NCBI RefSeq assembly: GCF_030811215.1
Contig: NZ_JAUSQM010000001.1
Location: forward strand, 3,534,001 to 3,598,000
Origin: Nocardioides massiliensis
Lineage (GTDB): Bacteria > Actinomycetota > Actinomycetes > Propionibacteriales > Nocardioidaceae
Reading direction: 5' to 3'
Length of the DNA: 64,000 nucleotides
Below the pieces are notes generated by a model, which made no database searches, was not told the origin of the DNA, and was given only the letters and a program-made list of their open reading frames with translations. The translations under genes were made by a program, and so were the position numbers. Position 1 is the first letter of the stretch. Every line of letters starts with the position of its first letter. Of the stretch, positions 35,021-42,747 are shown one piece after another.

Positions 35021-36045
35021 CGTGGATCCTCTCGTGTGAAGAACGCTCGGCCATTGGTCCGAGCGATGGCGTCGGTCTGGGTGGTGCTCAGCCCGTGCTC
35101 GCGCGCACCCGCGAGGAGGTCCCTCACGCCGGCGAGCTGGGACGGGATGAACGGCGCGTCCGTGCCGACCATGACGCGATCCGCGCCGAAGCGGTGGACG
35201 AGCAGGGGCAGGTGTGCCGGGTCGAGGACCAGCGTGTCGACCCACAGCTGCCGCAACAGATCGTCGAAGGCGTCGCTGCGGCCCTCCTCACCCCAGATCG
35301 AAAGTGCCAGGCCCAGCCGGGGCGCGGCCCACGCCAACGTGCCGCATCCGTGCGCGAAACCCATCCGCAGGTCAGGATGCCGCTCGATCACGCCACCGGT
35401 GAGCAGCGCGGTCGCGGCGAGGGCGGTGTCGCTGAGCATGCCGAAACCGAAGTCATAGGGCTGTCCCTCACGGCGTACGGCTCCGGTACCGCCGTCCATG
35501 GGGTGGACGAAGATGACCGCGCCGAGATCTGCCGCGGTCGCGAAGAACGGGGCGAGCTCCGGGTCGTCGAGCTCCCTGTCCTCGACCCGGGTCCCGATCT
35601 CGACACCGGCCAGGCCCAGGTGGTCCACAGCGTGCTCCAGCTCCCTGATCGCGGCACGGACGTCCTGGAGAGGCACCGTGGCCAGTCCGACGAGTCGCCC
35701 GCGGGAAGCGCCGACGGCGGTGGCGATCCCCTCGTTGACCGAACGGGCGAACCGGGCGGCCGGCGCCGGGTCCGCCCAGGTCGTCAGCATCACGGGCACC
35801 GGCGAGACGATCTGCTGGGCGATGCCGTGCGCGTCCATGAGCCTCAGTCGCGCGTCGACGTCCCACAGGCTGTGGTCGACGGCGCGGAAGAGCCGGTCCC
35901 CCTGGTAGATCCCACCGCGTGTCTGGTCCTCGGTGCTCGGGCGCAACAGCGGCCACCGCGGGTCCGCAGTCGGCGTCGGCACCAACGCGGCGGGGAAGAA
36001 ATGCGCATGGCTGTCAACGATCCCCGGCAGCTCGGTGTGCTCCAT
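35017..36045 (-). CDS. ACMSD-family amidohydrolase/decarboxylase
   Basis: A 342-residue metal-dependent hydrolase of the aminocarboxymuconate-semialdehyde decarboxylase family. Metal ligands are H13 and H15 in IVDSHAHFFP, a His in FVHPMDGG, a His in FAHGCGTLAW and the Asp in VGTDAPFIPS. Family members remove CO2 from carboxylated ring-cleavage products, from dihydroxybenzoates, or hydrolyse small rings. GAAGGAG lies five bases before ATG 36045. It heads a two-gene minus-strand operon with the CoA ligase and is divergent from an IclR gene. In this island a decarboxylation after extradiol cleavage is the most natural role (inference). Confidence 0.88.
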   Translation of the reverse strand: MEHTELPGIVDSHAHFFPAALVPTPTADPRWPLLRPSTEDQTRGGIYQGDRLFRAVDHSLWDVDARLRLMDAHGIAQQIVSPVPVMLTTWADPAPAARFARSVNEGIATAVGASRGRLVGLATVPLQDVRAAIRELEHAVDHLGLAGVEIGTRVEDRELDDPELAPFFATAADLGAVIFVHPMDGGTGAVRREGQPYDFGFGMLSDTALAATALLTGGVIERHPDLRMGFAHGCGTLAWAAPRLGLALSIWGEEGRSDAFDDLLRQLWVDTLVLDPAHLPLLVHRFGADRVMVGTDAPFIPSQLAGVRDLLAGAREHGLSTTQTDAIARTNGRAFFTREDPR

Positions 36046-36148
36046 CAAGACTCCTTCTTCACGCCGCGGCTCGCGACGGGGGTCGTGTCCGGGCCCGCAC
36101 GTGCAGGGGCGGGGCTATTCTTCGTTCATTGCCGGGCAGCGCACGCAT

Positions 36149-36994
36149 GTGAGGAGGTCCGCCATCCCCAAGAACGGCCCCTCCTCGCAGGAGTCGCCCT
36201 CGATCCTCGCCAAGGCCTTCGACGTCCTCCGGGCGTTCGACGCCTCCCGGCGCGTGATGACCCTGACCGAGCTCTCGCGCGCGGCTGACCTGCCCAAGTC
36301 CACCGTGCACCGACTGCTGGCGAGGCTGGTCGAGCTCGACGCAGTCGAGCACGTCGGGGACGGCTACCGCGTGAGCGTGAGCCTCGCGCAGCTGGCGTCC
36401 TTCTCGCCCGCCAACCTGATGCGCGAGCTCGCCCTGCCCCACATGGCGCGCCTGCACCACTGGTCGGGACAGACCGTCGCCCTCGGAGTGTTGCGAGGGA
36501 TCGACGTGGTGGTCCTCGACCAGGTCGGCTTCCTCCCCTGGCACTCCCAGCGTGTCGTGGTGGGAGCTCGTCTGCCGGCGACGACGGCGGCCATGGGGAA
36601 GGTGCTGCTGGCCTGGGATCCCCGTGAGGTCCTGGAAACCGTGCTGCCCCGGCCCCTGCCGGCACTGACGTCGGCGTCGATCACCGACCCGGAGGTCCTG
36701 CTCGACGAGCTGCGTACCGTCCGTGCCGACAACCTCGCCACTCAGCTGCACGAGACCCGCCAGGGGGTCGCCGGCATCGCCTCGGCGATCATCGTCCACG
36801 GGAAGGCGGTCGGCGCCCTCAGCCTCATCTATCCGGCTGCCGTGGAGCTGCGACCGCAGGCCACGAACGCCCTCCGCGACGCGACGGCGCGGCTCGGCGT
36901 CGAGATCCGGCGGGCACTGGAGGCATCCGGTCAGGACCAACGCTGGATGCCGGGCCGGGAAGTCGGACTTCCCGACCCGGACACGGAGGACTAG
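36149..36994 (+). CDS. IclR-family regulator 1
   Basis: About 280 residues. The winged helix is SILAKAFDVLRAFDASRRVM, then LTELSRAADLPKSTVHRLLA. The effector domain contains VALGVLRGIDVVVLDQVGFL, then PATTAAMGKVLLAWDP and LHETRQGVAGIASAIIVHG. The start is unusual: a perfect GAGGAGG at 36151-36157 precedes an in-frame ATC at 36164 with ideal spacing, while GTG 36149 has no ribosome site. Either a leaderless GTG or a rare ATC start may be used. It is divergent from the amidohydrolase operon, which it presumably controls. No GTTCC-N7-GGAAC site is seen in that spacer. Confidence 0.87.
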   Translation: MRRSAIPKNGPSSQESPSILAKAFDVLRAFDASRRVMTLTELSRAADLPKSTVHRLLARLVELDAVEHVGDGYRVSVSLAQLASFSPANLMRELALPHMARLHHWSGQTVALGVLRGIDVVVLDQVGFLPWHSQRVVVGARLPATTAAMGKVLLAWDPREVLETVLPRPLPALTSASITDPEVLLDELRTVRADNLATQLHETRQGVAGIASAIIVHGKAVGALSLIYPAAVELRPQATNALRDATARLGVEIRRALEASGQDQRWMPGREVGLPDPDTED

Positions 36995-37000
36995 CACCAC

Positions 37001-38065
37001 TCAGCGGAAGACCGCGAAGGCCTTGTTGGAGTTGAAGATCTCGGTCTCCACCAGCTCGCTCCACTCGAGCTCCATGCCCAGCTCGGTCGTGGCACCCAGC
37101 AGGCAGTGCCAGTTGAGGATCTCGTGCTGCCCGGAGTGGACGACCTCTTGGCTCGTGCGCTGCACCCACGGCTCGTGATCCCCTGCGAGCATCGCCTCGT
37201 AGAGCGCCCGGTCGGCGGCGGTGTCCGGTCGAAGATGCCAGCCCTCGTCGTAGAGGAACGCGTGCGACCAGCTGGACGAGGCGACGAGCGCGACGCGCAG
37301 GTCGCTGTCCCTCGCCATCCGGCCGACGGCCCGCCCGAGCTCGTAGCACCGAGCAGGGGTGGGGCCGGGAGGGTCCAGGTCCTCCCCCGCCTGGATCTCG
37401 GCGAACCGCGCGATACCCCCGCGGCGCGCGATCACGTGCTCGCCGTAGCAGTTCACCGCGATCGGCACGATCGGGTACGGGAACTCCTTCCCCACGTTCT
37501 CGTAGTCGAGGAAGATCTGGGTGTTGGCGAACGCGTGCGGGAAGTTCGTCCCCGGACGCGGCATGTAGGAGTAGGCGATGTCGACGCCGGAATCCAGCAC
37601 CGACGTGGCGAGCTGCTTCCCGAAGTCCGGCGCGCCCCGCATCGTGAAGGACTGCGAGTTGGGCAGCCCCCAGGCGTTCGGCAACCCGAGCTTCGTGATG
37701 ACACCGAAGGGATCCACCTCGGTGTCCTCGTAGGCGAGCACGCAGAAGCTCGGGATCACCTCCTCACGGAAGTTCTCGTACTGGTCGTCACCCCAGACCA
37801 CGACCACGTCCGGCTCGAAGGCGTCGAGCTCCGCCCGGACCCGGCGCAGGTGCGCCAGGAGCTCGGCGCGATGCTTGGCCGCAGCCGCGGTGCCGCCGTC
37901 GTCCGACCACTCCTCGCGGGCCATCGCCGACCAGTTCGCCGGGTCCTTCTCGGCCTCCGGGATGTCGGGGTCCTTGAGCGTCGAGTGCAACAGCGCAGCC
38001 ATCGTCTCGTCAGGCCCGAGCAACAACGGGTAGTGGGTCATGCCCAGCCCGATGACGTCACCCAT
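37001..38065 (-). CDS. Class III extradiol ring-cleavage dioxygenase (LigB type)
   Basis: A 354-residue Fe(II) dioxygenase of the LigB superfamily. H11 in GLGMTHYPLLLG is the first metal ligand, and E209/H210 in NCYGEHV match the second part of the site. VVVWGDDQYENFREEVIPSF and SSSWSHAFLYDEG are further active-site stretches. Fused-length members cleave protocatechuate, gallate or substituted catechols at the meta position. It is the last gene of the minus-strand run IclR, hydrolase-like, Rieske alpha, LigB, only 24 bases after the Rieske stop. It should cleave the catechol made by the Rieske enzyme and the SDR. Confidence 0.88.
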   Translation of the reverse strand: MGDVIGLGMTHYPLLLGPDETMAALLHSTLKDPDIPEAEKDPANWSAMAREEWSDDGGTAAAAKHRAELLAHLRRVRAELDAFEPDVVVVWGDDQYENFREEVIPSFCVLAYEDTEVDPFGVITKLGLPNAWGLPNSQSFTMRGAPDFGKQLATSVLDSGVDIAYSYMPRPGTNFPHAFANTQIFLDYENVGKEFPYPIVPIAVNCYGEHVIARRGGIARFAEIQAGEDLDPPGPTPARCYELGRAVGRMARDSDLRVALVASSSWSHAFLYDEGWHLRPDTAADRALYEAMLAGDHEPWVQRTSQEVVHSGQHEILNWHCLLGATTELGMELEWSELVETEIFNSNKAFAVFR

Positions 38066-38089
38066 GGTGTTCCCTCCTGTCCTCTCGCG

Positions 38090-39424
38090 TCACGACCGCA
38101 CGGCGGTCGAGTCCGCCTCCAGCTCGAGGCGCGGAGCCGTCCAGTAGTCCGGCAGCTCGTCGTAGTCCTCGGGAGGGAGCACCTCGCCGGTGACGATCTC
38201 GTTCCACCGACGCCAGAACGTCCGCATCTGGTACTCGTCGGACTGCACCGGCACCGAGGCATGCATCCCGCGGGAGATGTCCGACCACTCCAGCTCGTTG
38301 ACCGAGGCGTAGGCGCTCTGGGCGCTCTCCAGCATCTCGACGTCGTCGGGCGACGCCAGGCCACCGGGGCCCCAGAAGGTCAGGAAGTTGTCGAGCCGCT
38401 GCCGCTTGAGCTCCGCCCCCTCCTCCGGGGGCGCGAGCTCCCAGGCCGTGACCTCCATGTAGTCGGGCGACACCGGGTCGATCTTGCGGATGACCACGCC
38501 CATGACGAGGTCGATGATGACCAGGTTCGGGAAGATGACCATGTTGCGGATCCCGTTGAGTCGCTCGACCCAGCCCTCGCCGTACTTCGCCCGCAGCCGC
38601 TCGTAGCGCGCCTCCCGCTCAGCCTTGGCCTCGTCGGAGAGGGGACGACCGAAGATGTCACCACTGCCGGACCCGCCGACGGTCACGGCGTGCCCGTTGC
38701 CGAGGTTGATGGACCGGGAGTTGAGCAGCGAGCTGCCGGCGTCGATCGCACCCCGGGCGGCCACGATCATCTCGAAGTACCGCTGGTGGGTGGACATCGC
38801 GTGGTAGCCGTCGAAGCTGTTCTCCACGAGCAGCTTCCAGTTCGCGCGCACCGAGTAGTGGTGGGTTCCCTCCAGCACCTCCATGCCCACCTCGGACATG
38901 TCGGAGACGAGGTCCAGGTACTCGGCGGCACCGGCGAGGTAGGTCTTCAGGTCGACGATCTCGGGATCGAAGGTCACGAAGACGAACCCGCGGTAGCTGT
39001 CGACCTTCGCGGGCGCAGCGAGCTGGGGCCGCTCGAAGTTGGGTCCGTAGGCCGCGTCTCCCGGCATCGACACGAGGTCACCGCTCGTGCTGAAGCTCCA
39101 GCCGTGGTAGGCGCAGGTCATGAAGCGGGCGTTGCCCGAGTCCTCCCGGCAGAGCATGGCGCCACGGTGAGGGCACGAGTTCACCCACACCTTGACCTGC
39201 CCCAACTTGTCACGGGCGAAGATCAGCGGACGTCCGCCGACCGTGCGGGTCTTGAAGTCGTTGGGCTTCTTGAGCTCCGTCTCGTGACCCAGGTAGAGCC
39301 ACGTCTTGTTGAAGATCTTCTCCTTCTCCAGGGCGAACACCTCCGGGTCGGTCATGACCCTCCGGTTGACCCGGAAGCGCGGCATGTCACGGTCGTCGTC
39401 GATGTACTGGGACACAGGAAGCAC
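38090..39424 (-). CDS. Rieske ring-hydroxylating dioxygenase, alpha subunit
   Basis: A 444-residue catalytic subunit. The Rieske cluster is C84/H86 (SCPHRGAML) and C104/H107 (CAYHGWSF). The mononuclear iron site is D205, H208 and H213 in ENSFDGYHAMSTH, with a later Asp in SPDDVEMLESA likely. The protein resembles subunits for aromatic acids such as anthranilate and p-cumate more than naphthalene-type ones (impression). GTG 39424 is annotated; GTG 39415, with GAAGG eight bases upstream, is an alternative. The beta subunit, ferredoxin and reductase are not adjacent: they lie 4 to 6 kb away in two other transcription units. Confidence 0.94.
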   Translation of the reverse strand: MLPVSQYIDDDRDMPRFRVNRRVMTDPEVFALEKEKIFNKTWLYLGHETELKKPNDFKTRTVGGRPLIFARDKLGQVKVWVNSCPHRGAMLCREDSGNARFMTCAYHGWSFSTSGDLVSMPGDAAYGPNFERPQLAAPAKVDSYRGFVFVTFDPEIVDLKTYLAGAAEYLDLVSDMSEVGMEVLEGTHHYSVRANWKLLVENSFDGYHAMSTHQRYFEMIVAARGAIDAGSSLLNSRSINLGNGHAVTVGGSGSGDIFGRPLSDEAKAEREARYERLRAKYGEGWVERLNGIRNMVIFPNLVIIDLVMGVVIRKIDPVSPDYMEVTAWELAPPEEGAELKRQRLDNFLTFWGPGGLASPDDVEMLESAQSAYASVNELEWSDISRGMHASVPVQSDEYQMRTFWRRWNEIVTGEVLPPEDYDELPDYWTAPRLELEADSTAVRS

Positions 39425-39451
39425 CTTCGTTTCTCTCGGTGGAGTGTTCGT

Positions 39452-40171
39452 TCAGTGACGGGGGGTCCGGTCGAGCGCCTCGCGCTCGTCCCAGGCCTGG
39501 ATGAGGGGGGTCGGTCGAGGGGCGACGTGGATGTTCAGCCACTCGACGGTGCGCTGCCAGGAGTCGAACACCGCTTGGTGCGCGAGTCCGTCGACGGAGT
39601 CCTGCAGACAGTGCTCGACCCCGGGGTAGCCGACCAGTGACACGTGCTGGGTCGACGCGTCGGACAGTCGCCGCTCGTGGGCCACCAGCTCGGCGCTTGC
39701 GTGGCGACCAGGGCCGAGGCCGGTCATGCCCAGCCAGGGCGTCCGCAGGGCGACGGCCTCCGGCGCGAGGATGTCGGCGCGCTCGCGCGGGACGCTGACC
39801 GCGGCCCCGAACGTCGTACGTGCTGCCGCGAGCATGGCCAGTCGCGCACCCTCGCCGTAGCCGATGAGGCCCGTCTGCTCGAGCGTCCAGTCGCGCGCCG
39901 CGACACGTTCCACGAGTCGTGCGACGAGCTCGGTGCCGAGCGCGTCACCACAGGCGTCCGCCGCCGGCTCAGCCATCACGGACTCATAACCGTGCTGGGC
40001 CAGGGCGTTCATCGTGTCCACCGCCTCGACCGGGCGCATTCCCCCGGGACCCGCGAGGACGACGGCGGCGCCGCGCGGGATGCCTCCCAGCAGGAGTGCG
40101 GAGATGCGCACCTCCACCCCGCCGACGGTCTCGGTCGTGACCTCGGGATCGATGCGTACGTCAACGGACAA
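39452..40171 (-). CDS. Dienelactone-hydrolase-like protein lacking the catalytic residues
   Basis: A 239-residue alpha/beta-hydrolase-fold protein. It starts at TTG 40171 with GGAG eight bases upstream and overlaps the stop of the IclR gene. The nucleophile elbow, normally G-x-C/S-x-G, reads LIGYGEGARLA with Gly at the nucleophile position. The loop that should carry the catalytic Asp reads TPWLGMTGLGPGRH without Asp. Only a His remains, in YPGVEHCLQDS. It is therefore probably not a hydrolase. Its tight coupling between the regulator and the Rieske alpha gene suggests a binding, scaffolding or ligand-presenting role (inference). Confidence 0.75.
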   Translation of the reverse strand: MSVDVRIDPEVTTETVGGVEVRISALLLGGIPRGAAVVLAGPGGMRPVEAVDTMNALAQHGYESVMAEPAADACGDALGTELVARLVERVAARDWTLEQTGLIGYGEGARLAMLAAARTTFGAAVSVPRERADILAPEAVALRTPWLGMTGLGPGRHASAELVAHERRLSDASTQHVSLVGYPGVEHCLQDSVDGLAHQAVFDSWQRTVEWLNIHVAPRPTPLIQAWDEREALDRTPRH

Positions 40172-41078
40172 CTGCCTGCTCCTCACTCGTCGTCGGTGCC
40201 GGCGAGTCAAGCTGCGACGCCGAGCGCAGTGAACGGAGCGTCCCGGCCGTCGGAACGCCTCCCCGGCCCGTTGGCTCCAGCCCGGCGCTGATGCGGCGGG
40301 CGCTGGTCGTCACCAACCGACCGAGCTCCGTGATCCGCGCGGTCCGCGACCTGCCGAACGTCGAGCTCGGCACCGCGAGGGAGACCGCGGCAACAGGCTC
40401 GTCGTCGACGAGGACCGGGGCGGCGATGCAGACGACACCGTGGCAGGCCTCCTCGCTCTCGACGACGAACCCCTCCTGCCGGGTCCGTTGCATCTGGGCC
40501 AGCAGCTGACCGTGGCGGGACACCGAGTGCGGGGTGACCCGCGGCAGCGGCTCGAGCAGCACCCGCTCGACGACGGAGGCCGGACTGACGGCGAGCATCG
40601 CCTTGCCCAGGCCTGTGCACGCCGCCGGGAACCGGCCCCCTACGCGGGTGGGCAGTCGCACCCCGTCGGGTTGCATCAACTTGTCGACGTAGTGAACGGC
40701 TCGCCCCTGCAGCACCCCGAGGTGCACGGCGATCGCCGGAGCCTGCCGGAACAGCGAGGCCAGGTGGGGGTATGCCGCATCGCGCAGGTCGGCGAAGCGG
40801 GACAGCCGTGCTTCCTCACCGAGGTCGAGGAAGGAGCTGCCGAGTCGGTAGAGGCTGCCCTCGCGCTCGACGAAGCCGTGGTCCTCGAGCACCTTCAGCA
40901 GGCGGTGGGTCGTGCTCTTGGGCAGCCCGGCTGCGACGGCCACCTCGGTCAGGCTCACGGAGCCTCTCCCGCCCCGGAGCATCACGGTGAGCAGTCCGAG
41001 CACCTTGGACGCCGAGGACGAGGGCGTGTCCAGCTCCGGCCCCGTGCTGGGCTCGCGACTGAGTGGTTGAACGCTCAT
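40161..41078 (-). CDS. IclR-family regulator 2, candidate master regulator of the island
   Basis: A 305-residue protein. The winged helix is SASKVLGLLTVMLRGGRGSV, then SLTEVAVAAGLPKSTTHRLL. The effector domain contains AIAVHLGVLQGRAVHYVDKL, then AACTGLGKAMLAVSPASVVE and GFVVESEEACHGVVCIAAPV. GGAGGG precedes ATG 41078. A perfect GTTCC-N7-GGAAC site lies 85 bases upstream, the same distance as before other island genes on this strand. It is the first gene of the unit that includes the Rieske alpha and LigB genes, so it is probably autoregulated. Confidence 0.9.
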   Translation of the reverse strand: MSVQPLSREPSTGPELDTPSSSASKVLGLLTVMLRGGRGSVSLTEVAVAAGLPKSTTHRLLKVLEDHGFVEREGSLYRLGSSFLDLGEEARLSRFADLRDAAYPHLASLFRQAPAIAVHLGVLQGRAVHYVDKLMQPDGVRLPTRVGGRFPAACTGLGKAMLAVSPASVVERVLLEPLPRVTPHSVSRHGQLLAQMQRTRQEGFVVESEEACHGVVCIAAPVLVDDEPVAAVSLAVPSSTFGRSRTARITELGRLVTTSARRISAGLEPTGRGGVPTAGTLRSLRSASQLDSPAPTTSEEQAVVR

Positions 41079-41163
41079 GAACCCTCCTGATCGACATCGA
41101 CCGACGCTGTGCGGCGTCGGGAGTCACACCTTCGAGTGACGCCCACCACAGGAGGTAGGGGCT

Positions 41164-41180
41164 GTTCCAGCGGCCGGAAC
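41164..41180. promoter_or_regulatory. Island operator site 2 (GTTCC-N7-GGAAC, perfect)
   Basis: GTTCCAGCGGCCGGAAC lies 85 bases upstream of the IclR start at 41078 and just after the stop of the upstream MDR gene. Confidence 0.7.
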
Positions 41181-41203
41181 CGCCCCGCACGACCGGTGAT
41201 CGC

Positions 41204-42190
41204 TCAGAGGCACACGACGAACGGACGTACGCCGCTCCCTGTCCGCGCGGCCGTGTCCAGCAGGTGGGCCGCCTCGCCGAGTCCACCGTCGAGCCGCGGG
41301 CGCACCGGCAGTACCAACCGGCCCAGGGCGGCGAGCCGGAGCAGACGTGGCAGCGCGGCGGGGTCCAGCGGGGGGACGCCCGACAGCGTCCGCGCGTCCC
41401 AGCGCGGCGACTCCACCCAGCGTGCCGGGCCGGCCAGCACCCCTCGTCCCACCGGGCCGAGCGCGGCGAGGGCCTGCTCGGCGGCGCGCGCGTCGGGTGC
41501 GAGGTGCAGCGCGACGTCGAGACCGTCATTGCCGACTGACTCGCGCACATGCTCCGCGAAGTCCGGGACGTGCGGGTCCAGACACACGTCCGCACCGAGG
41601 TCCCGACCCTGTGCACGTGCGTCCTCGTCCGGGTCGACCACGACGATCGGCGCAGCGCCCCGCGCTCGCGCGACGACGACGGCCGCGGCACCCAGGGCGC
41701 CGCCGCCCCAGATCCCCAACGACTCCCCTGCCGTGAGCCGGGCGTGCTCGAGCATGCTGTCCACCCGAGCGGCAGCGACGATCTGCGCGGCGTACGACGG
41801 CTCCAGTCCCTTCGGCACCGGCACGAGTGCCCGTGCCGGCACACTCACGTAGTCGGCGAGTGCGCCGTCGTGTTCGACCCCGAGCCGGAGCCAGCTCCCG
41901 CGCGACCCGAACTCCGGCTGCACCACGACGGTGCGGCCGAGCGGCCAACCCTCGACACCGACTCCCGGTGCAGCGACCGTGCCACTCAGGTGACGTCCCA
42001 GCGTCCGACTCGGTGTGGCGTCGAGCCGCACGGGCCACGGACCCGTCTCCGGTTCTGCGTCAGCGCGGTCGACGGACACGGCGGCGACCCGGACGAGCAC
42101 CTCGCCCGAGGCGGGCCGTAGCCGACGGACCTCCTCGACCCGGACGTGCGAGCCGTCGTAGCGCACGGCGCTCATCATCGGAACCTGCAC
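41204..42190 (-). CDS. Zinc-free MDR-family oxidoreductase
   Basis: A 328-residue alcohol-dehydrogenase-like protein from GTG 42190 with GGAGGAG upstream. The NAD(P)-binding fold is GESLGIWGGGALGAAAVVVA with the acidic D in VVVDPDED. The catalytic-zinc Cys of the motif G-x-C-G-x-D is missing (VAAVSVDRADAE), and G-H-E reads LGRHLSGTV; the structural-zinc cysteines are absent too. It is thus like zinc-free MDRs (quinone reductases, enoyl reductases) rather than a true alcohol dehydrogenase. It is divergent from the Rieske ferredoxin gene across operator site 3 and may oxidise or reduce a pathway intermediate. Confidence 0.82.
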   Translation of the reverse strand: MQVPMMSAVRYDGSHVRVEEVRRLRPASGEVLVRVAAVSVDRADAEPETGPWPVRLDATPSRTLGRHLSGTVAAPGVGVEGWPLGRTVVVQPEFGSRGSWLRLGVEHDGALADYVSVPARALVPVPKGLEPSYAAQIVAAARVDSMLEHARLTAGESLGIWGGGALGAAAVVVARARGAAPIVVVDPDEDARAQGRDLGADVCLDPHVPDFAEHVRESVGNDGLDVALHLAPDARAAEQALAALGPVGRGVLAGPARWVESPRWDARTLSGVPPLDPAALPRLLRLAALGRLVLPVRPRLDGGLGEAAHLLDTAARTGSGVRPFVVCL

Positions 42191-42263
42191 GACACTCCTC
42201 CGTCCCCGGACTCCGGACCGGGCCGCGACCATAGGCGGCAGTCACACCACGACAGGACGGGCC

Positions 42264-42280
42264 GTTCCGGTGGCTGAAAC
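42264..42280. promoter_or_regulatory. Island operator site 3 (GTTCC-N7-GAAAC)
   Basis: GTTCCGGTGGCTGAAAC, one mismatch from consensus, lies 73 bases before the MDR start (minus) and 102 bases before the Rieske ferredoxin start (plus). Confidence 0.6.
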
Positions 42281-42382
42281 CCTGCCTAGGAGGGGGCTCC
42301 CGAGCGGTCGCAGACTCGACCGAACACGTGCGTGGGACACAACGTCGTCCGCGCCCCGTTCATCGTCGAGGAAGGACACATG

Positions 42383-42745
42383 ATGGAGCGCATCTTCGCC
42401 TGCAAGGCCGACGAGCTCGAGCCGGGCAGCACCATGACCGTCGAAGGGGAGAGTCCGGTCGCCGTCTACCGGACCGAGGACGGCACGTGGTTCGCCAGCG
42501 ACGACTCCTGCACCCACGAGCAGTTCTCCCTGGGCACGGACAGCGACCTCGAGGACGACGAGGTCGTGTGCCCTCTGCACATGGCGCGCTTCGACCTGAA
42601 GACCGGCCGGGCCCTGTGCTTCCCCGCCACGGTCGCGCTGCGCATGCACGAGGTGGTCCTCGACGGTGACGACGTGTACGTCGTCCTGACGGACTCACGC
42701 GAGCAGTCGGCTGCGGCATCGGCGCAGACCGCAGTGGGAGCCTGA
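42383..42745 (+). CDS. Rieske-type ferredoxin
   Basis: A 120-residue 2Fe-2S carrier. The ligands C-T-H (DSCTHEQFSLG) and, 17 residues later, C-P-L-H (VVCPLHMARFDLKTG) form the Rieske motif. It transfers electrons from the reductase encoded two bases downstream to the oxygenase whose alpha subunit is at 38090-39424. ATG 42383 is chosen because GAAGGA is six bases upstream; ATG 42380 immediately before is also possible. The C-terminal 15 residues are Ala/Gln-rich and probably disordered. Confidence 0.92.
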   Translation: MERIFACKADELEPGSTMTVEGESPVAVYRTEDGTWFASDDSCTHEQFSLGTDSDLEDDEVVCPLHMARFDLKTGRALCFPATVALRMHEVVLDGDDVYVVLTDSREQSAAASAQTAVGA

Positions 42746-42747
42746 CC

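Noticed and set aside
37106-39640. Plus-strand open frame of 844 codons
   Set aside because: It is antisense to the LigB, Rieske alpha and hydrolase-like genes, all of which have intact motifs on the minus strand.
39452-40171. Annotating the hydrolase-like gene as an active dienelactone hydrolase
   Set aside because: Nucleophile and acid positions do not carry Cys/Ser or Asp, so an enzymatic assignment is not supported by the sequence.
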